Source of the DNA: Streptomyces coffeae
GTDB taxonomy: Bacteria; Actinomycetota; Actinomycetes; Streptomycetales; Streptomycetaceae
Direction: 5' to 3'
DNA length: 64,000 nt
Assembly (NCBI RefSeq): GCF_016741875.1
Contig: NZ_JAERRF010000033.1
Span: forward strand, 1 to 64,000
The translations under genes were made by a program, and so were the position numbers. Shown here piece by piece: positions 18,010 to 28,000 of this stretch; position 1 is the first letter of the stretch, and each line of letters starts with the position of its first letter. The notes under the pieces were generated by a model, which saw only the letters and a program-made list of their open reading frames with translations, had not been told where the DNA came from and searched no databases.

Positions 18010-19851
18010 GTGATCCGACGAGCTCGCACCACCGCGCTCGGCACAGCCCTCGCGCTCGCCTGGCGCGCGGCGCCCGGGCACATGGCCGCCCTACTGGTCC
18101 TCACGGCGGCCGGCGCCGCGACGCCCGTCGCCGTGGCCTGGCTGACCCGACTGGCCCTGAACGCCCTGGCCGGAGCGGGCGACACAGTCCTGCTCGGCCT
18201 GGCACTCGGCCTGGCCGCGCTGGGTCTGGCGACGGCGGTGATGACGCCGCTGACCACGTACCTCGGCAATCAACTCGACCGCGCGACAGCCTTCACCGCG
18301 GTGTCCCGCGTCTACTCAGCCGTCAACTCCCTCGCCGGGCTGTCCCGGCTGGAGAATCCCGGCTTCCAGGACCAGCTGCGGGTGGCCCAGTCAGCGGGCA
18401 GCCAGGCTGTTGGGGGAGTCCTGGAAGCCGGGCTCGCCCTCATCGGCGGCGTGCTCACCGCGGCCGGCTTCATCGGTGCGCTGTACGTGCTGAGCCCCGC
18501 CATGACCGCGGTGGTCCTGCTGTGCGTCGTACCCCTGCTCGTGGCCGAACTGCGGTTGGCACGCCGCCGGGCCCTCGGCGACTGGCGGGCGAGCGTCGCT
18601 TCGCGCCGCGCCGGCTTCTACGAGATGCTGCTGTCCAGCCTGGAGGCCGCAAAGGAGATCCGGCTCTTCGGGGCGGGCGGCTTCCTGCTCGACCGTATGC
18701 TCGCCGCCCGCCGCACCGCCGACGCCGAACGCCGCGCCGTGGACCGCCGTGAGCTGCTGACCCAGGGCGCGCTGGCCCTGCTCGCCGCGGCTGTCGGCGG
18801 GGCCGGCCTGGTGTGGGCGACGGAGGCTGCCCAGCGCGGACAACTGACGGTCGGTGATGTGGCTCTGTTCATCTCGGCCATCGCCGGAGTGCAGGGTGCG
18901 CTGGGCACCCTGGTGCGATCCGTGGCGCAGCTGCACCATCTGCTGCTCATCATGGGCCACTACCAAGCCGTCGTCGGGACGGCCCCGGACTTGGCTTCCG
19001 CCGCACCGCCCGATGAGGCAGTGTCCCTGCCCGCACTGCGCGAGGGCATCGAGTTCCGGGATGTCTGGTTCCGCTATGACGCGGGGCATCCCTGGGTGCT
19101 GCGCGGGGTCAGCTTCCGCATCCCGTACGGGCAGGCGCTGGCCCTGGTCGGACACAACGGCGCCGGCAAGAGCACCCTGGTCAAGCTGCTGTGTCGGTTC
19201 TACGATCCGACGCGCGGTGCGGTGCTCTGGGACGGCGTCGACATTCGACGGGTGCCGGTGGCGGAGCTGCGCCGTCGGCTAGGCGCAGTGTTCCAGGACT
19301 ACGTGGAGTACGACTTGACGGCCGCAGAGAACATCGCCATCGGTGATGTGACGGCCATGGACGACCGGCCACGGCTGGTATCCGCAGCCCGGGCCGCAGA
19401 CATCGACGGCGTGCTCGGGGCACTGCCGCGAGGGTACGACACCCTCCTCAGCCGGCTCTTCTCCGACGACGGCCACGACGGCCGGACATCCAACCAGGCA
19501 GGGAGCCCGTCGGACGAGACCGGAGCCCTGCTGTCGGGAGGCCAGTGGCAACGGGTGGCCCTGGCACGGGCGTTCCTACGGGCCGACCCCGACCTGTTGA
19601 TCCTGGACGAGCCGAGCTCCGGTCTGGACGCGGAGGCCGAACACGACATCCACCAGCGGCTGACGCACTACCGCAAAGACCGCACCAGCCTCCTGATCTC
19701 CCACCGGCTCGGCGCGGTGCGCGCCGCCGACCGGATCATCGTCCTGAGCCAGGGCCGGATCACCGAGGAAGGCACACACACCGAGCTTGTCGAGCGCTGC
19801 GGCACATACGCCCGACTGTTCGCCCTGCAGGCCAGGGGATACCAGAAGTGA
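18010..19851 (+). CDS. ABC exporter, fused membrane and ATPase domains
   Basis: A 613-residue half-size ABC exporter. The transmembrane domain covers ~20-310. The ATPase (~345-600) has Walker A GHNGAGKST, signature LSGGQWQRVALARA, Walker B LLILDEPSS and the H-loop SHRLG. There is no N-terminal C39 peptidase, so leader cleavage must be done by another enzyme, which fits the S26 peptidase two genes upstream. GTG 18010 follows the thioredoxin stop by three nt, implying translational coupling. It is the last gene of the operon; transposase debris begins 70 nt later. The inferred cargo is the cysteine-rich peptide. Confidence 0.87.
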   Translation: MIRRARTTALGTALALAWRAAPGHMAALLVLTAAGAATPVAVAWLTRLALNALAGAGDTVLLGLALGLAALGLATAVMTPLTTYLGNQLDRATAFTAVSRVYSAVNSLAGLSRLENPGFQDQLRVAQSAGSQAVGGVLEAGLALIGGVLTAAGFIGALYVLSPAMTAVVLLCVVPLLVAELRLARRRALGDWRASVASRRAGFYEMLLSSLEAAKEIRLFGAGGFLLDRMLAARRTADAERRAVDRRELLTQGALALLAAAVGGAGLVWATEAAQRGQLTVGDVALFISAIAGVQGALGTLVRSVAQLHHLLLIMGHYQAVVGTAPDLASAAPPDEAVSLPALREGIEFRDVWFRYDAGHPWVLRGVSFRIPYGQALALVGHNGAGKSTLVKLLCRFYDPTRGAVLWDGVDIRRVPVAELRRRLGAVFQDYVEYDLTAAENIAIGDVTAMDDRPRLVSAARAADIDGVLGALPRGYDTLLSRLFSDDGHDGRTSNQAGSPSDETGALLSGGQWQRVALARAFLRADPDLLILDEPSSGLDAEAEHDIHQRLTHYRKDRTSLLISHRLGAVRAADRIIVLSQGRITEEGTHTELVERCGTYARLFALQARGYQK

Positions 19852-19922
19852 ACCGGTCACTGAACGCCGACGCCCTGATGAGGATGGCCCTCGGTCGAGG
19901 AGCCGATGTGAGCGCGGCGTCG

Positions 19923-20096
19923 TCATGCCGCTGCCCAGTTCAGCCCGGGCTCCGCGAGCACCTTCTTGTCCAGGAACCGACGGGCGTGCTGCATCGGTGC
20001 CCCGAGCGCCCGCCCGATCAAGCTGAACGACTGCCCCTCGCGCCAGCGTCTCCAGATCTCATCCTGTTGAGCCGACGAAAACCCGTAGTCACGCAA
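19923..20096 (-). pseudogene. IS30-family transposase N-terminal fragment
   Basis: The minus strand reads RDYGFSSAQQDEIWRRWREG, then QSFSLIGRALGAPMQHARRF, then a stop. This is the N-terminal helix-turn-helix of Streptomyces IS30-family transposases. The catalytic part is absent. Confidence 0.65.
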
Positions 20097-20259
20097 CCTG
20101 TGCCTCCACGATCACATGATCATCCGAGGGTGGTGCGTTGATCACTTGAGGGTGCCATCGTTTGCCGACAGATGGGGCGCGGCCTGATCCGGCCGCCCGC
20201 GTCCACCGGGGTTGAGGGTGCGCTGTCCCGGCCGAGCCGCCGGTGGGAGACTGCCGCCC

Positions 20260-20625
20260 GTGTCTGGGTTCACGAGGGATACGAAGTACTACGGCGACCG
20301 GCTGGTATACGAGCCGCTGGAGAGGAAGTGGGCCGGCTACCACGCCCGCCACTGCGGGTGCGGACAGGACTGGCTCGAAGCCCATGCTGTCCCGGCCGGG
20401 TTCACCGTGATTCCCCGGGGCAAGACCGGCTACTACGGGCTCGTCGGCCCCGGCCTGACCGAAGGCGTGGACGACGGCACTGACCGCGAACGCGTTATGG
20501 GAGGCGGTGACCGGCAAGCCGGGCACCCAGCCGACAAGTACTACTGCTCCTTCCAGCGCTGGCTCCCGGCCACCTCGCCAGCATCGCCGACCCCGAGCAC
20601 GTCAAGACGATCAGGCTTTTCGTGA
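20260..20625 (+). CDS. hypothetical small ORF, doubtful
   Basis: From GTG 20260 (GGGAG about 12 nt upstream) the frame encodes FTRDTKYYGDRLVYEPLERK and then a CGCGQDWLEAH segment. The first ~75 residues look coding-like. The frame then runs into a recombinase relic read in another frame. I recognise no family. It may be a truncated gene. Confidence 0.25.
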   Translation: MSGFTRDTKYYGDRLVYEPLERKWAGYHARHCGCGQDWLEAHAVPAGFTVIPRGKTGYYGLVGPGLTEGVDDGTDRERVMGGGDRQAGHPADKYYCSFQRWLPATSPASPTPSTSRRSGFS

Positions 20626-21273
20626 CCTGGCACGTCCTTTCTCGGCTTCGGGCCCGCGCCGAGCGGAGTCACATCACACCCAGCGTCCGCCGCCTTCGCC
20701 GCTGAACAGATCAAGTACGCGACCGCCTTCCTGCAATGGCTCGGCGAGCGGAACAGCACCCTGGCGTCCTGCGGCCAGATCGATATCGACGCCTGGTTTG
20801 CCGAGAACACCGAACATGCCCGCACCTGCCTGAGGGCCTTCCTCAACAGGGCTATGCAGAGCCGCCGCTGCCGACGCTCCTTCTCCATCCCCGCGATGAA
20901 GGTTTCCCGGCGAGCCGCGCTGAGCGAGGACGAGCGCCTCGATGCCCTTGGCCGACTGCTGACCGATACGGAGATACCGACGCGTCTCCGTGTCGCCGGA
21001 GTCATCGTGCTCCTCTACGCGCAGCCCGTGAGCCGCATCGTCCCGCTCACCGTCGACGACGTGATTCGCGACAGCGGCGCGGTGCTGCTACGGCTCGGCG
21101 AGCCCGCCTCGCCCGTTCCTGCACCGGTCGCTGTCTTGCTGCTGGAGCACATTGCGGAGACGGTACGCCGCCGGCGATCACTCATGGTCACCAGCTGGCT
21201 GGGTTCCACGAGGAACCGGCGACAGCTGAAAACGAGCCCACCGCGATCAGACTCCAAGTTGATTCGGCGTTGA
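20571..21273 (+). pseudogene. tyrosine-recombinase-like protein, broken
   Basis: The first part (HLASIADPEHVKTIRLFVTW then HVLSRLRARAE) ends at a stop near 20703. After a shift, reading resumes with EQIKYATAFLQWLGERNSTL and continues to ALSEDERLDALGRLL, VAGVIVLLYAQPVSRIVPLT and PVAVLLLEHIAETVR, ending at 21273. This resembles site-specific recombinase-like proteins of Streptomyces mobile elements. The catalytic C-terminal region with the R-H-R-Y residues is missing. Confidence 0.55.
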
Positions 21274-21338
21274 CGGGTCGCGCTCTCGGTTACACAAAAC
21301 CGCTCGCGGTGGGCAGCCACCGGCGCGATGCTGTCACG

Positions 21339-22034
21339 ATGCCTGCAGAGACCGCTTACCACGACGAACTCGGCGATTACTTCGCAAAGAACGCCGACAC
21401 CAGCCCCTACAACGCGCACACCGATCGGCCCGCGATGCTTGCACTTGCAGGGGACGTTGCCGGGCTGAAGATCCTCGATGTCGGCTGCGGGGCCGGGCAC
21501 TACGCGGCCGAACTCCTCGCGGGTGGTGCCGAGGTAGTCGGAATCGACGGCAGCGCGACTCTGCTGAGTCACGCGCGGGAGCGATTGGGCAACCGGGCCG
21601 AACTGCGCATGCACGACGCGGAGAAGCCACTGAACTTCATCGACGACTCATCGTTCGACGGAGTCGTGTGCGCATTGCTGCTGCACCATATCGCCGACCG
21701 GCCGCGACTCCTCGGCGAGCTACGACGCGTCCTGCGTCCTGGCGGGTGGCTACTGGTCTCGACGACCCACCCGACGGCTGACTGGCGGAAATTCGGTGGC
21801 TCGTACTACGCCGACGACTGGGTTGACCTCCCGCTCGCCGGAGGCCCGTTGGCAATCCACTACCAACGCATGCCGCTGGAAACGTTCCTGAACGAGCTGC
21901 TGGCCGCCGGATTCACGCTTGAAAGACTCATCGAGCCTCGCCCGATGCCTGGCCTGCAAGAACTCGACGAAACGGCCTACAACAAGCTCCACCAGGCTCC
22001 GTGCTTCCTCGCGGTCAGACTCCTGCGGCCCTGA
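21339..22034 (+). CDS. class I SAM-dependent methyltransferase
   Basis: A 231-residue methyltransferase of the Methyltransf_11 type. Motif I is ILDVGCGAGHYAAELL, the acidic ribose-binding position follows in VVGIDGSATLL, and FDGVVCALLLHHIADRPRLL is the post-II block. A LRPGGWLLVSTTHP segment completes the fold. The C-terminal part has short insertions typical of small-molecule methyltransferases. ATG 21339 lacks a strong Shine-Dalgarno. It stands isolated between relics, so its substrate cannot be inferred. Confidence 0.8.
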   Translation: MPAETAYHDELGDYFAKNADTSPYNAHTDRPAMLALAGDVAGLKILDVGCGAGHYAAELLAGGAEVVGIDGSATLLSHARERLGNRAELRMHDAEKPLNFIDDSSFDGVVCALLLHHIADRPRLLGELRRVLRPGGWLLVSTTHPTADWRKFGGSYYADDWVDLPLAGGPLAIHYQRMPLETFLNELLAAGFTLERLIEPRPMPGLQELDETAYNKLHQAPCFLAVRLLRP

Positions 22035-22595
22035 CCGCACGCAATCCGCGCCTCCTTGGCGAACGTGCACAGTCACGGCCCCCGTTTCCCAAGCGCAGAA
22101 CCGGCAACACTTGAATACGCGACCTCGCCAGTACCGAGGCCGGCCGCCGACTCGTGCTGCGGTTCCGGGGGACCTTCGCGGTCAAGAACGCCTCGACCTT
22201 CAGGGCAATGCTCACCGACAAGGCACAAAGCATCCTGGACAGCGCCGCCGAGTTATCCGGCCTCGGCCATGCTCGCCGTCGGTCCTCCCCACGAACGGAT
22301 CAAGCGCCCACGACTACTCGGTGGCCTCCTCAACGGCTACGAGCGGGCGGCGTGGATGCGCAGTTCAGCGTAGGTGGCCTTGAACCCCACAGGGCGCGCT
22401 GTCCGGGTCCCGACAGGAAGTCATTCGGGGGAGGGGGCAGGTATCGGCTGCTCGAGCGGTGCGATGCGCGTCCGTCTCGACCTCGGTGGCGGAGCCGCGC
22501 ATCTGCCTCCGGGCAGGCGTCGCTCCGTGCGGTCCGAGTGACCGCGAATCCACACCTTCGGCGGGACGGACGCGAAGGCCCCGTTGCCGTCTTCG
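22035..22595. other. gene-free stretch, nothing recognised
   Basis: About 560 bases after the methyltransferase gene. Open frames are short, lack consistent codon bias and match no family I know. Confidence 0.35.
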
Positions 22596-22599
22596 AGTA

Positions 22600-22890
22600 A
22601 GTTCTCGCGATTGCTTCCTTGCGTGCCACGATGTCGAGAAGGGCTTCGACGGCGCCGGGATCGGCCTCCCCGGGCCTGCCCGCTTCCCCGACTGCGTGCC
22701 GCTCGCCCCGCTGATCATGCCCGGCTGGGACGGCTTCCCGTGCGCGAGACGCTCTGCCAGGAGCTGGCCGGCCCCGTCAAGGTCGACAACGAAGTAAACC
22801 TCATGGCGATGGGGGAGCGGCACGCGGGCGTGACCCGTTCCGTGCAGGACTTCCTCTTCGTCAAGATCGGCACCGGCACCGGCCGCGCTA
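22600..22890 (+). pseudogene. ROK-family sugar kinase fragment
   Basis: One frame gives VEKGFDGAGIGLPGPARFPD and then LIMPGWDGFP. After a shift another gives VRETLCQELAGPVKVDNEVN then LMAMGERHAG and FLFVKIGTGTG. These are the ROK kinase/repressor blocks around the catalytic Asp (VDNEVN) and the GTG(I)G loop. The N- and C-termini are lost. Confidence 0.65.
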
Positions 22891-23236
22891 CCACGTCATC
22901 AGTTGCTCCCGTCCCGCCCTGCTCAGCCCTGTGGGGTTCCAGAACTCAGCCACTGGCGATGACCTGCATCTCTACGCCGCTCGTTCGTACTTGTTGATGA
23001 GACCTCCGAGGATCGGTCGGCGCTTTATCCGCTCGTGGGAGAGGCCGGCGATGGGGTGGTCGGGCCGATGTTGCGCGGCGGAGTGATCCGTCGCCCCGCG
23101 TGTCGCGGGCTCCTATGCCGAGATGTTTCCGCACGGTCCTGCGAGCGGCGGCAGGTGAGACTCCGCGGCCCACCCACTTGTAATCCGACCCTGAACGAGC
23201 CATGCGACCCCTCATCAGCTCCGTTGCCGGGCCGAG

Positions 23237-23345
23237 GTGGTGCTGGTTGCAACTCGTGGGCACTCCAATGCCCGGATCGCCCGGGACACCGGCCTGCACC
23301 GGGATACGGTGCGTACCTGGCGGGGCCGGTTCGCCGTCGGCCGAG
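23237..23345 (+). pseudogene. IS630-like transposase helix-turn-helix fragment
   Basis: This reads VLVATRGHSNARIARDTGLH and then RDTVRTWRGRFA, the N-terminal DNA-binding helices typical of IS630-family transposases. It ends abruptly. Confidence 0.5.
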
Positions 23346-23361
23346 CCCACCCCGGGGCGGT

Positions 23362-23457
23362 TCACGCTCGCCGGCGGGCAAGCCTCCGGTTCATGAGCAT
23401 GGTCATCGACCACAGCACCATCGCCTCGTGGACCTGCGGCAGCGTCTCGTGACAGCG
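23362..23457 (-). pseudogene. transposase C-terminal fragment
   Basis: The minus strand ends with LPQVHEAMVLWSMTMLMNRR and LARRRA before a stop. This resembles the extreme C-terminus of DDE transposases of the IS5/IS4 superfamily. It abuts the IS630-like piece in the opposite direction. Confidence 0.4.
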
Positions 23458-23530
23458 CCGAGCATGCCCCCTGATCATGCTGCCGCAGCGGGAAACACCA
23501 AGATCCCCGACAGAGTCGAGCTCAGTACTG

Positions 23531-24400
23531 TCAGTAGTGCTCTTCCCGGTAGACGCCGTCGGCGTCGACACCACAGCCCCACCCACCAAAGCTCGTGTTC
23601 GCCAGCTCCATATTGACGACGAAGGAACCGGCCGCTGCGAGGGTGATCCTGAACGCATCGTCGTCATCGTCGGGCAGGTTGTTCACGGCCAGCAACGGGA
23701 ACTCTGCGGAAGCCAGTGCCCCCTCGTCGGCGATGAGGACGAGAGTACTGTTGGGCCAGCCTTCGTCATCACGCCCGATCCGCGCCTGGATCTGATCCGC
23801 CGTGAAGCCCGCATAGGCGCGGTTGCCGATGACGGTGATCGACTCGTAGTGCTCCGAGCCTCCTTCGAGGGCTTGGAGCAAGCGTGCCCACTCATCCGGC
23901 TGCTCGAAGGACGTCCGCACCAGGAGCGGACCGGCGGCCTTCTCGATCGTGGAGGAGGGTGGCTCGGGCTCGGCCCCCGTACGCTCGCCGGGGATGACCT
24001 GGATGAGGAAGCGGGGCTTCTTACCGTCCGACGACCGGTCACTGGCATGGACGCGGACCAGGTAGGGGCCGACTCCTGCGGTGGCGAGATTCTCCTTGCG
24101 CAGCGGCTCGTATCCGCTGTCGCACAGGGCGAGGAAGCCGGTCGTGGAGATCACGGTGATCTCTTCGACCTCGTCCCAGCCGCTTCCTGCTCCCGGGTCA
24201 TCTCCGGCATAGAGGGTGACGATGGGGTTCTCCAGGGTGCTTCCGGCGTCGATGTGCAGCCAGTCTTTCTCGGCCGCCAGGAACCCGCGTCTGCGCGGCT
24301 GCTTGCCGGCGTCGGGGTCCATGACGGCCAGGTCGCCCCACTCCTTCATCTTGAGCGGCCGGGTGCGGCCGTCAAGGAGCGGCCAGGTGGAACGCTGCAT
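23531..24400 (-). CDS. DUF6924-type protein with N-terminal extension
   Basis: A 289-residue cytoplasmic protein. The C-terminal ~130 residues match the DUF6924 pattern: a PLLVRTSFEQPDEW start, a middle block STLVLIADEGAL, and an end with FRITLAAAGSFVVNMELANTS and DADGVYRE. The N-terminal half is unassigned and contains a predicted beta-rich LVRVHASDR...FLIQVIPG segment. Start ATG 24400 has GGGGG about six nt upstream. No function is established for DUF6924. A small secreted protein gene lies 83 nt upstream on the same strand, so the two may be co-transcribed. Confidence 0.68.
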   Translation of the reverse strand: MQRSTWPLLDGRTRPLKMKEWGDLAVMDPDAGKQPRRRGFLAAEKDWLHIDAGSTLENPIVTLYAGDDPGAGSGWDEVEEITVISTTGFLALCDSGYEPLRKENLATAGVGPYLVRVHASDRSSDGKKPRFLIQVIPGERTGAEPEPPSSTIEKAAGPLLVRTSFEQPDEWARLLQALEGGSEHYESITVIGNRAYAGFTADQIQARIGRDDEGWPNSTLVLIADEGALASAEFPLLAVNNLPDDDDDAFRITLAAAGSFVVNMELANTSFGGWGCGVDADGVYREEHY

Positions 24401-24483
24401 GGAGAACCCCCATCGTGCTTGCTGTGCCGGCCCGTTACGTCCTGGAAGGGTAAACGGCCACTGTGGCAGGCGCGTTGCACGCC

Positions 24484-24717
24484 CTACTTGTTGGTCTTCA
24501 GCGTCATGGAGTGCACGTTGACGCGGGCGCGGACGTCCACGCACATGATGGTGATGAGCTTGCAACCCACGGCGGCGTCCGTGTTGGCGTAGACGGTCTC
24601 GACGGCCGGGGTCCGGGCGACGGCGATGCTGTAGTTCGGCGGTGCGGCCTGCGCCGTTGCAGCGCTGATGCCGGTGAGGAGGAGCGGGCCGAGAGCGGCA
24701 CCGATGAACGCCCTCAC
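24484..24717 (-). CDS. small secreted hypothetical protein
   Basis: A 77-residue protein with a clear signal peptide (MRAFIGAALGPLLLTGISAA then TAQA). The mature ~51 residues hold two cysteines (VGCKLITIMCVDV) likely to form one disulfide. GTG 24717 is preceded by GGTGATC. I do not recognise the family. It sits directly upstream of the DUF6924-type gene in the same direction. Confidence 0.55.
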   Translation of the reverse strand: MRAFIGAALGPLLLTGISAATAQAAPPNYSIAVARTPAVETVYANTDAAVGCKLITIMCVDVRARVNVHSMTLKTNK

Positions 24718-25068
24718 CTGTGATCACCAGCCCTCGACGCAGGGAATGCGGAGGACGCACAGAGACCGCCCCGCCTGGGCCCATCCGGCGGAACCAAGGA
24801 GAACCGCGCCGTACCCGCCGGCGCACGATGCATGGCACATGCCATCGCCCATTCCCTCACAGCAGATCCCACGACGGCCACCACGCCACCTTCCGCCCGA
24901 TCAGCCCACACACCACACCAGCACAAGGCGTCTGGCACCACGTGTGATGAGCTGTTCCCTGACGGGGGAATCGTTATCCTGGCCGCCACCATGCGACGGC
25001 CGCGTCGGCGCGCCCCCGTCCGCACACCGCACACGGGATCATGCCCACGGACGCAAGGGACGCCATCA

Positions 25069-28000
25069 GTGACATCGGGCCGCACCACCCCCTATCGCAA
25101 ACAAGGCGCGCAGCTGCTGGCCCTCCTCCTGGACGGGGCGGCCCCCGGAGACGCCGGGCGGATGCGCCACCGGCTGGGGGAGGACGCGCCCCACTATCTC
25201 ACCTTGGTGCAGCTGACCGACCAGGCCCGCGCCCACGCTCTCCGCGATCCCGATGTGCAGGTACGGCGCGCCGTGATCCGCGCGAAGGGGCTGACGGCGG
25301 AGGACTTGGCCGTCCTACTGGAACTGCCCGATCCCGTCGTCGACCAGCGCGTGTACGAGCACAGCGCGGCCCTGCCCTGGATGCGCCGCCGCATCCTCGC
25401 GCCCGGCCGATACCCCGACTCCGCTGTCCTGAAGCCCCTGTTGGTCCGCATCCGTGCGACCACGCAGGATCCGCCCGGCCTCGAGCACTTCATCGCCGCG
25501 GCTGTGGTCAGCGATGTGCCCGAGGTGGCCGGGCACGCGCTGCGTACCTGCGGCGAGGCGCTGACCACCGCCGAGCAACTGCGCGGAGTACAGAGCCTGC
25601 TGGCACACCCTGAGCGGCTGCGCGCCCTCCTCGACGACGCAGCCGCACACCTGGGCCCGGGTGTCGGCGAGATCGCCCGTGCCTCGCTCGGTGGCGATGA
25701 CGGGGGTGAGGGCGTCCGTCGGCTGCGCGCCGCCGTCACCGCCGCCGAGGGAGCCGAGGGGCTGATAGCCGGGCTACGGGCCGGTGAGCCCGAGCCGGGC
25801 TGGCGCCGTACGCTGGACTGGGACGCCCTGGCAGCGGCCCATGGTTCCGAGCCGCTGCCGGAGGCCGCCGTACGGGTCCTGTCCGTCCGCCCCGACTGCC
25901 CCGAGTCGCTGCTCGCCGACTTCTACCGCACCCACCCCGCCACCGTCGCCGACACCGCCCGGCCCAGCCCCGCTGTACTGCGCGCCGCCGCCCGTACCCC
26001 CGGCCACCCCGAACTCCTGCGGCTCGCTGCCGCCCTGGGCTCTGCCGATGAGGACACCGGCGCGGCCGTCCTCAACGCCGTCGCCCCCGCCCGTACCGCG
26101 GCCGATGCTCTCGCCCCATGCGGCAATGGCGCCGCAACGGCACTGCTGCGCGCCCTACTCCGCCGGAACCTGGGTGCCGACCCCCGCCGCTGGGCCACGT
26201 TGCGCGTCAGCCTGTCGCGCTACAAGGGCACTCTCGCCGACCTTCTGGCCGCCATCGCCGACGGTACGGTTCCCCAACCCCCGCCCACCGCCAAGGTGCC
26301 GGGCCTGACCAAGCCGTACCGTTTCCTGTTGTACGCCGCCGAGCCTGACGACCTGCGCGATCTGCTTCCCCATCTGTCCGACGAGCTGCTGGCCGCCCTG
26401 CTCGGCAAGGGCCCGTTGCCCGCGCACGTCCTCGACACCGCCCTCGCGGCGGCCGATCCACGCGCCCGCGCCGCCATCGGGCGCAACGTGGCGCTCGGCG
26501 CGAGCGAGCTGCGTCGGCTGACCGAGTGCGACGAGCCCGCAGTCAACGGTGCCGTGTACCGCAATCAGAAGGCGACGCTGACGCTGCGACGCGCGATCGC
26601 CTCCGGCGTTCCGCGCACCCCCGGCCGTACCGGGCGGCTCCCGCTCGACGCCGGGCTGCGCACCGAACTCCTCGCGAGTGCGAACAAGGTCCTGTGCACT
26701 CCTCTGGTGACCAGCGGGGACCCTGAACTTGTCGCGCATGCCTGGCGGTTCTTCCCCACCGACGAGATGGACCGTTTCGCAGTGGTCCGCGTGTGGGAGC
26801 GCAGCGGCCCCGACGCGGTGCGGGCGCTGATCGCACTGCTCCCCGAGAGCGCCCGGACCGGCCGGCTGACCGAGGACACCTTCGCCGCGCTCGACCACCC
26901 CGACGGCGTGGCCTTGCTCCGCGCGGACATGGAGCCGTACGAGGATCCCGACCAACTGCCCCGGGAGTTCGCGTACTCCGGCGGCCGCAACGCCACCCGT
27001 CGGCTCATGCGCACCATCGTCCACGAGCCGTATGCCTACGACTTTCCCCGCCTGATCGCCGCCCACCACAAGCACACGTTCGATCCCGAGCCGATCGCCG
27101 AACTGCTGCGCCACGAGGACGTCGACGAGGAGTTCCGGATGGCCCTCACCGCGTCCCGGCCGTACGGGGTTGCGGACGCGGAGGTCGTGCGGGACGGCGT
27201 TCTCGACCCGCTGGCCTACCTGCGCGCCGAGAGGTGGCCGCGCCACCAGCGCTGGTTCGAGGGGGCCGCGCGGCAGGGCTCCCTCTCTCCGGAACGACTC
27301 ATCGACACGGCCCATCCCGCATCCGCGGTCCTGGAGAGCCTGTCCGAGGACGGGAACGCGACCGGCGCGGCGGCCCGACGGCACGTCAGGAGCCTCGTAC
27401 GGGAGCATCTGGCGGGTCACCCCGAGGCATGGGTCATCGCACTCCAACTGATCGAGAGCTTCACCGGCACCCTCGCCGAACTGCTCACCGCCGCCGCGCA
27501 GGCGGCGGGCCCCCGGCCCGCAGCCGAATCGCTCGCCCGCCTCGACGCGAGACGGCTGAGCGCCGAGGCCGAGGCGGTGGCCCGTGAGCCGGCGCCCGCA
27601 CCTCCCGAAGAGGAACTCCACATCGTCGATCGCCAGCGCCTCGACCAGGCCCTGGACACCAGCGCCGCGATGGCCGCCATCGACCTGCTGCGCGGACTCC
27701 ACCCCGGCGCCCCACTGCCCACGGACCCCGATGTGCTGGAGAAGCTCGCCGACACCGACTCCTCCGACATCCCCGGGCATGCGCATCCCGACTGGCTGGA
27801 CGAGGCGTGCCGTGTTCACGGCACCGCCCGGGCCGTGAACACGCTGGCCTCCCGGCGCGGTCCCGCGTATGCGCGTTTCACCGGGCCCGAATGGGACGAG
27901 ATCAAGGAGCTGGCGGCTTGCCGCAACGGCCATATCGCCCCCAGCGAGATGGTCGCCCGGCGGCCCGCCGCTCAGCTGGATCCGCTGCCGGACGCCTGGC

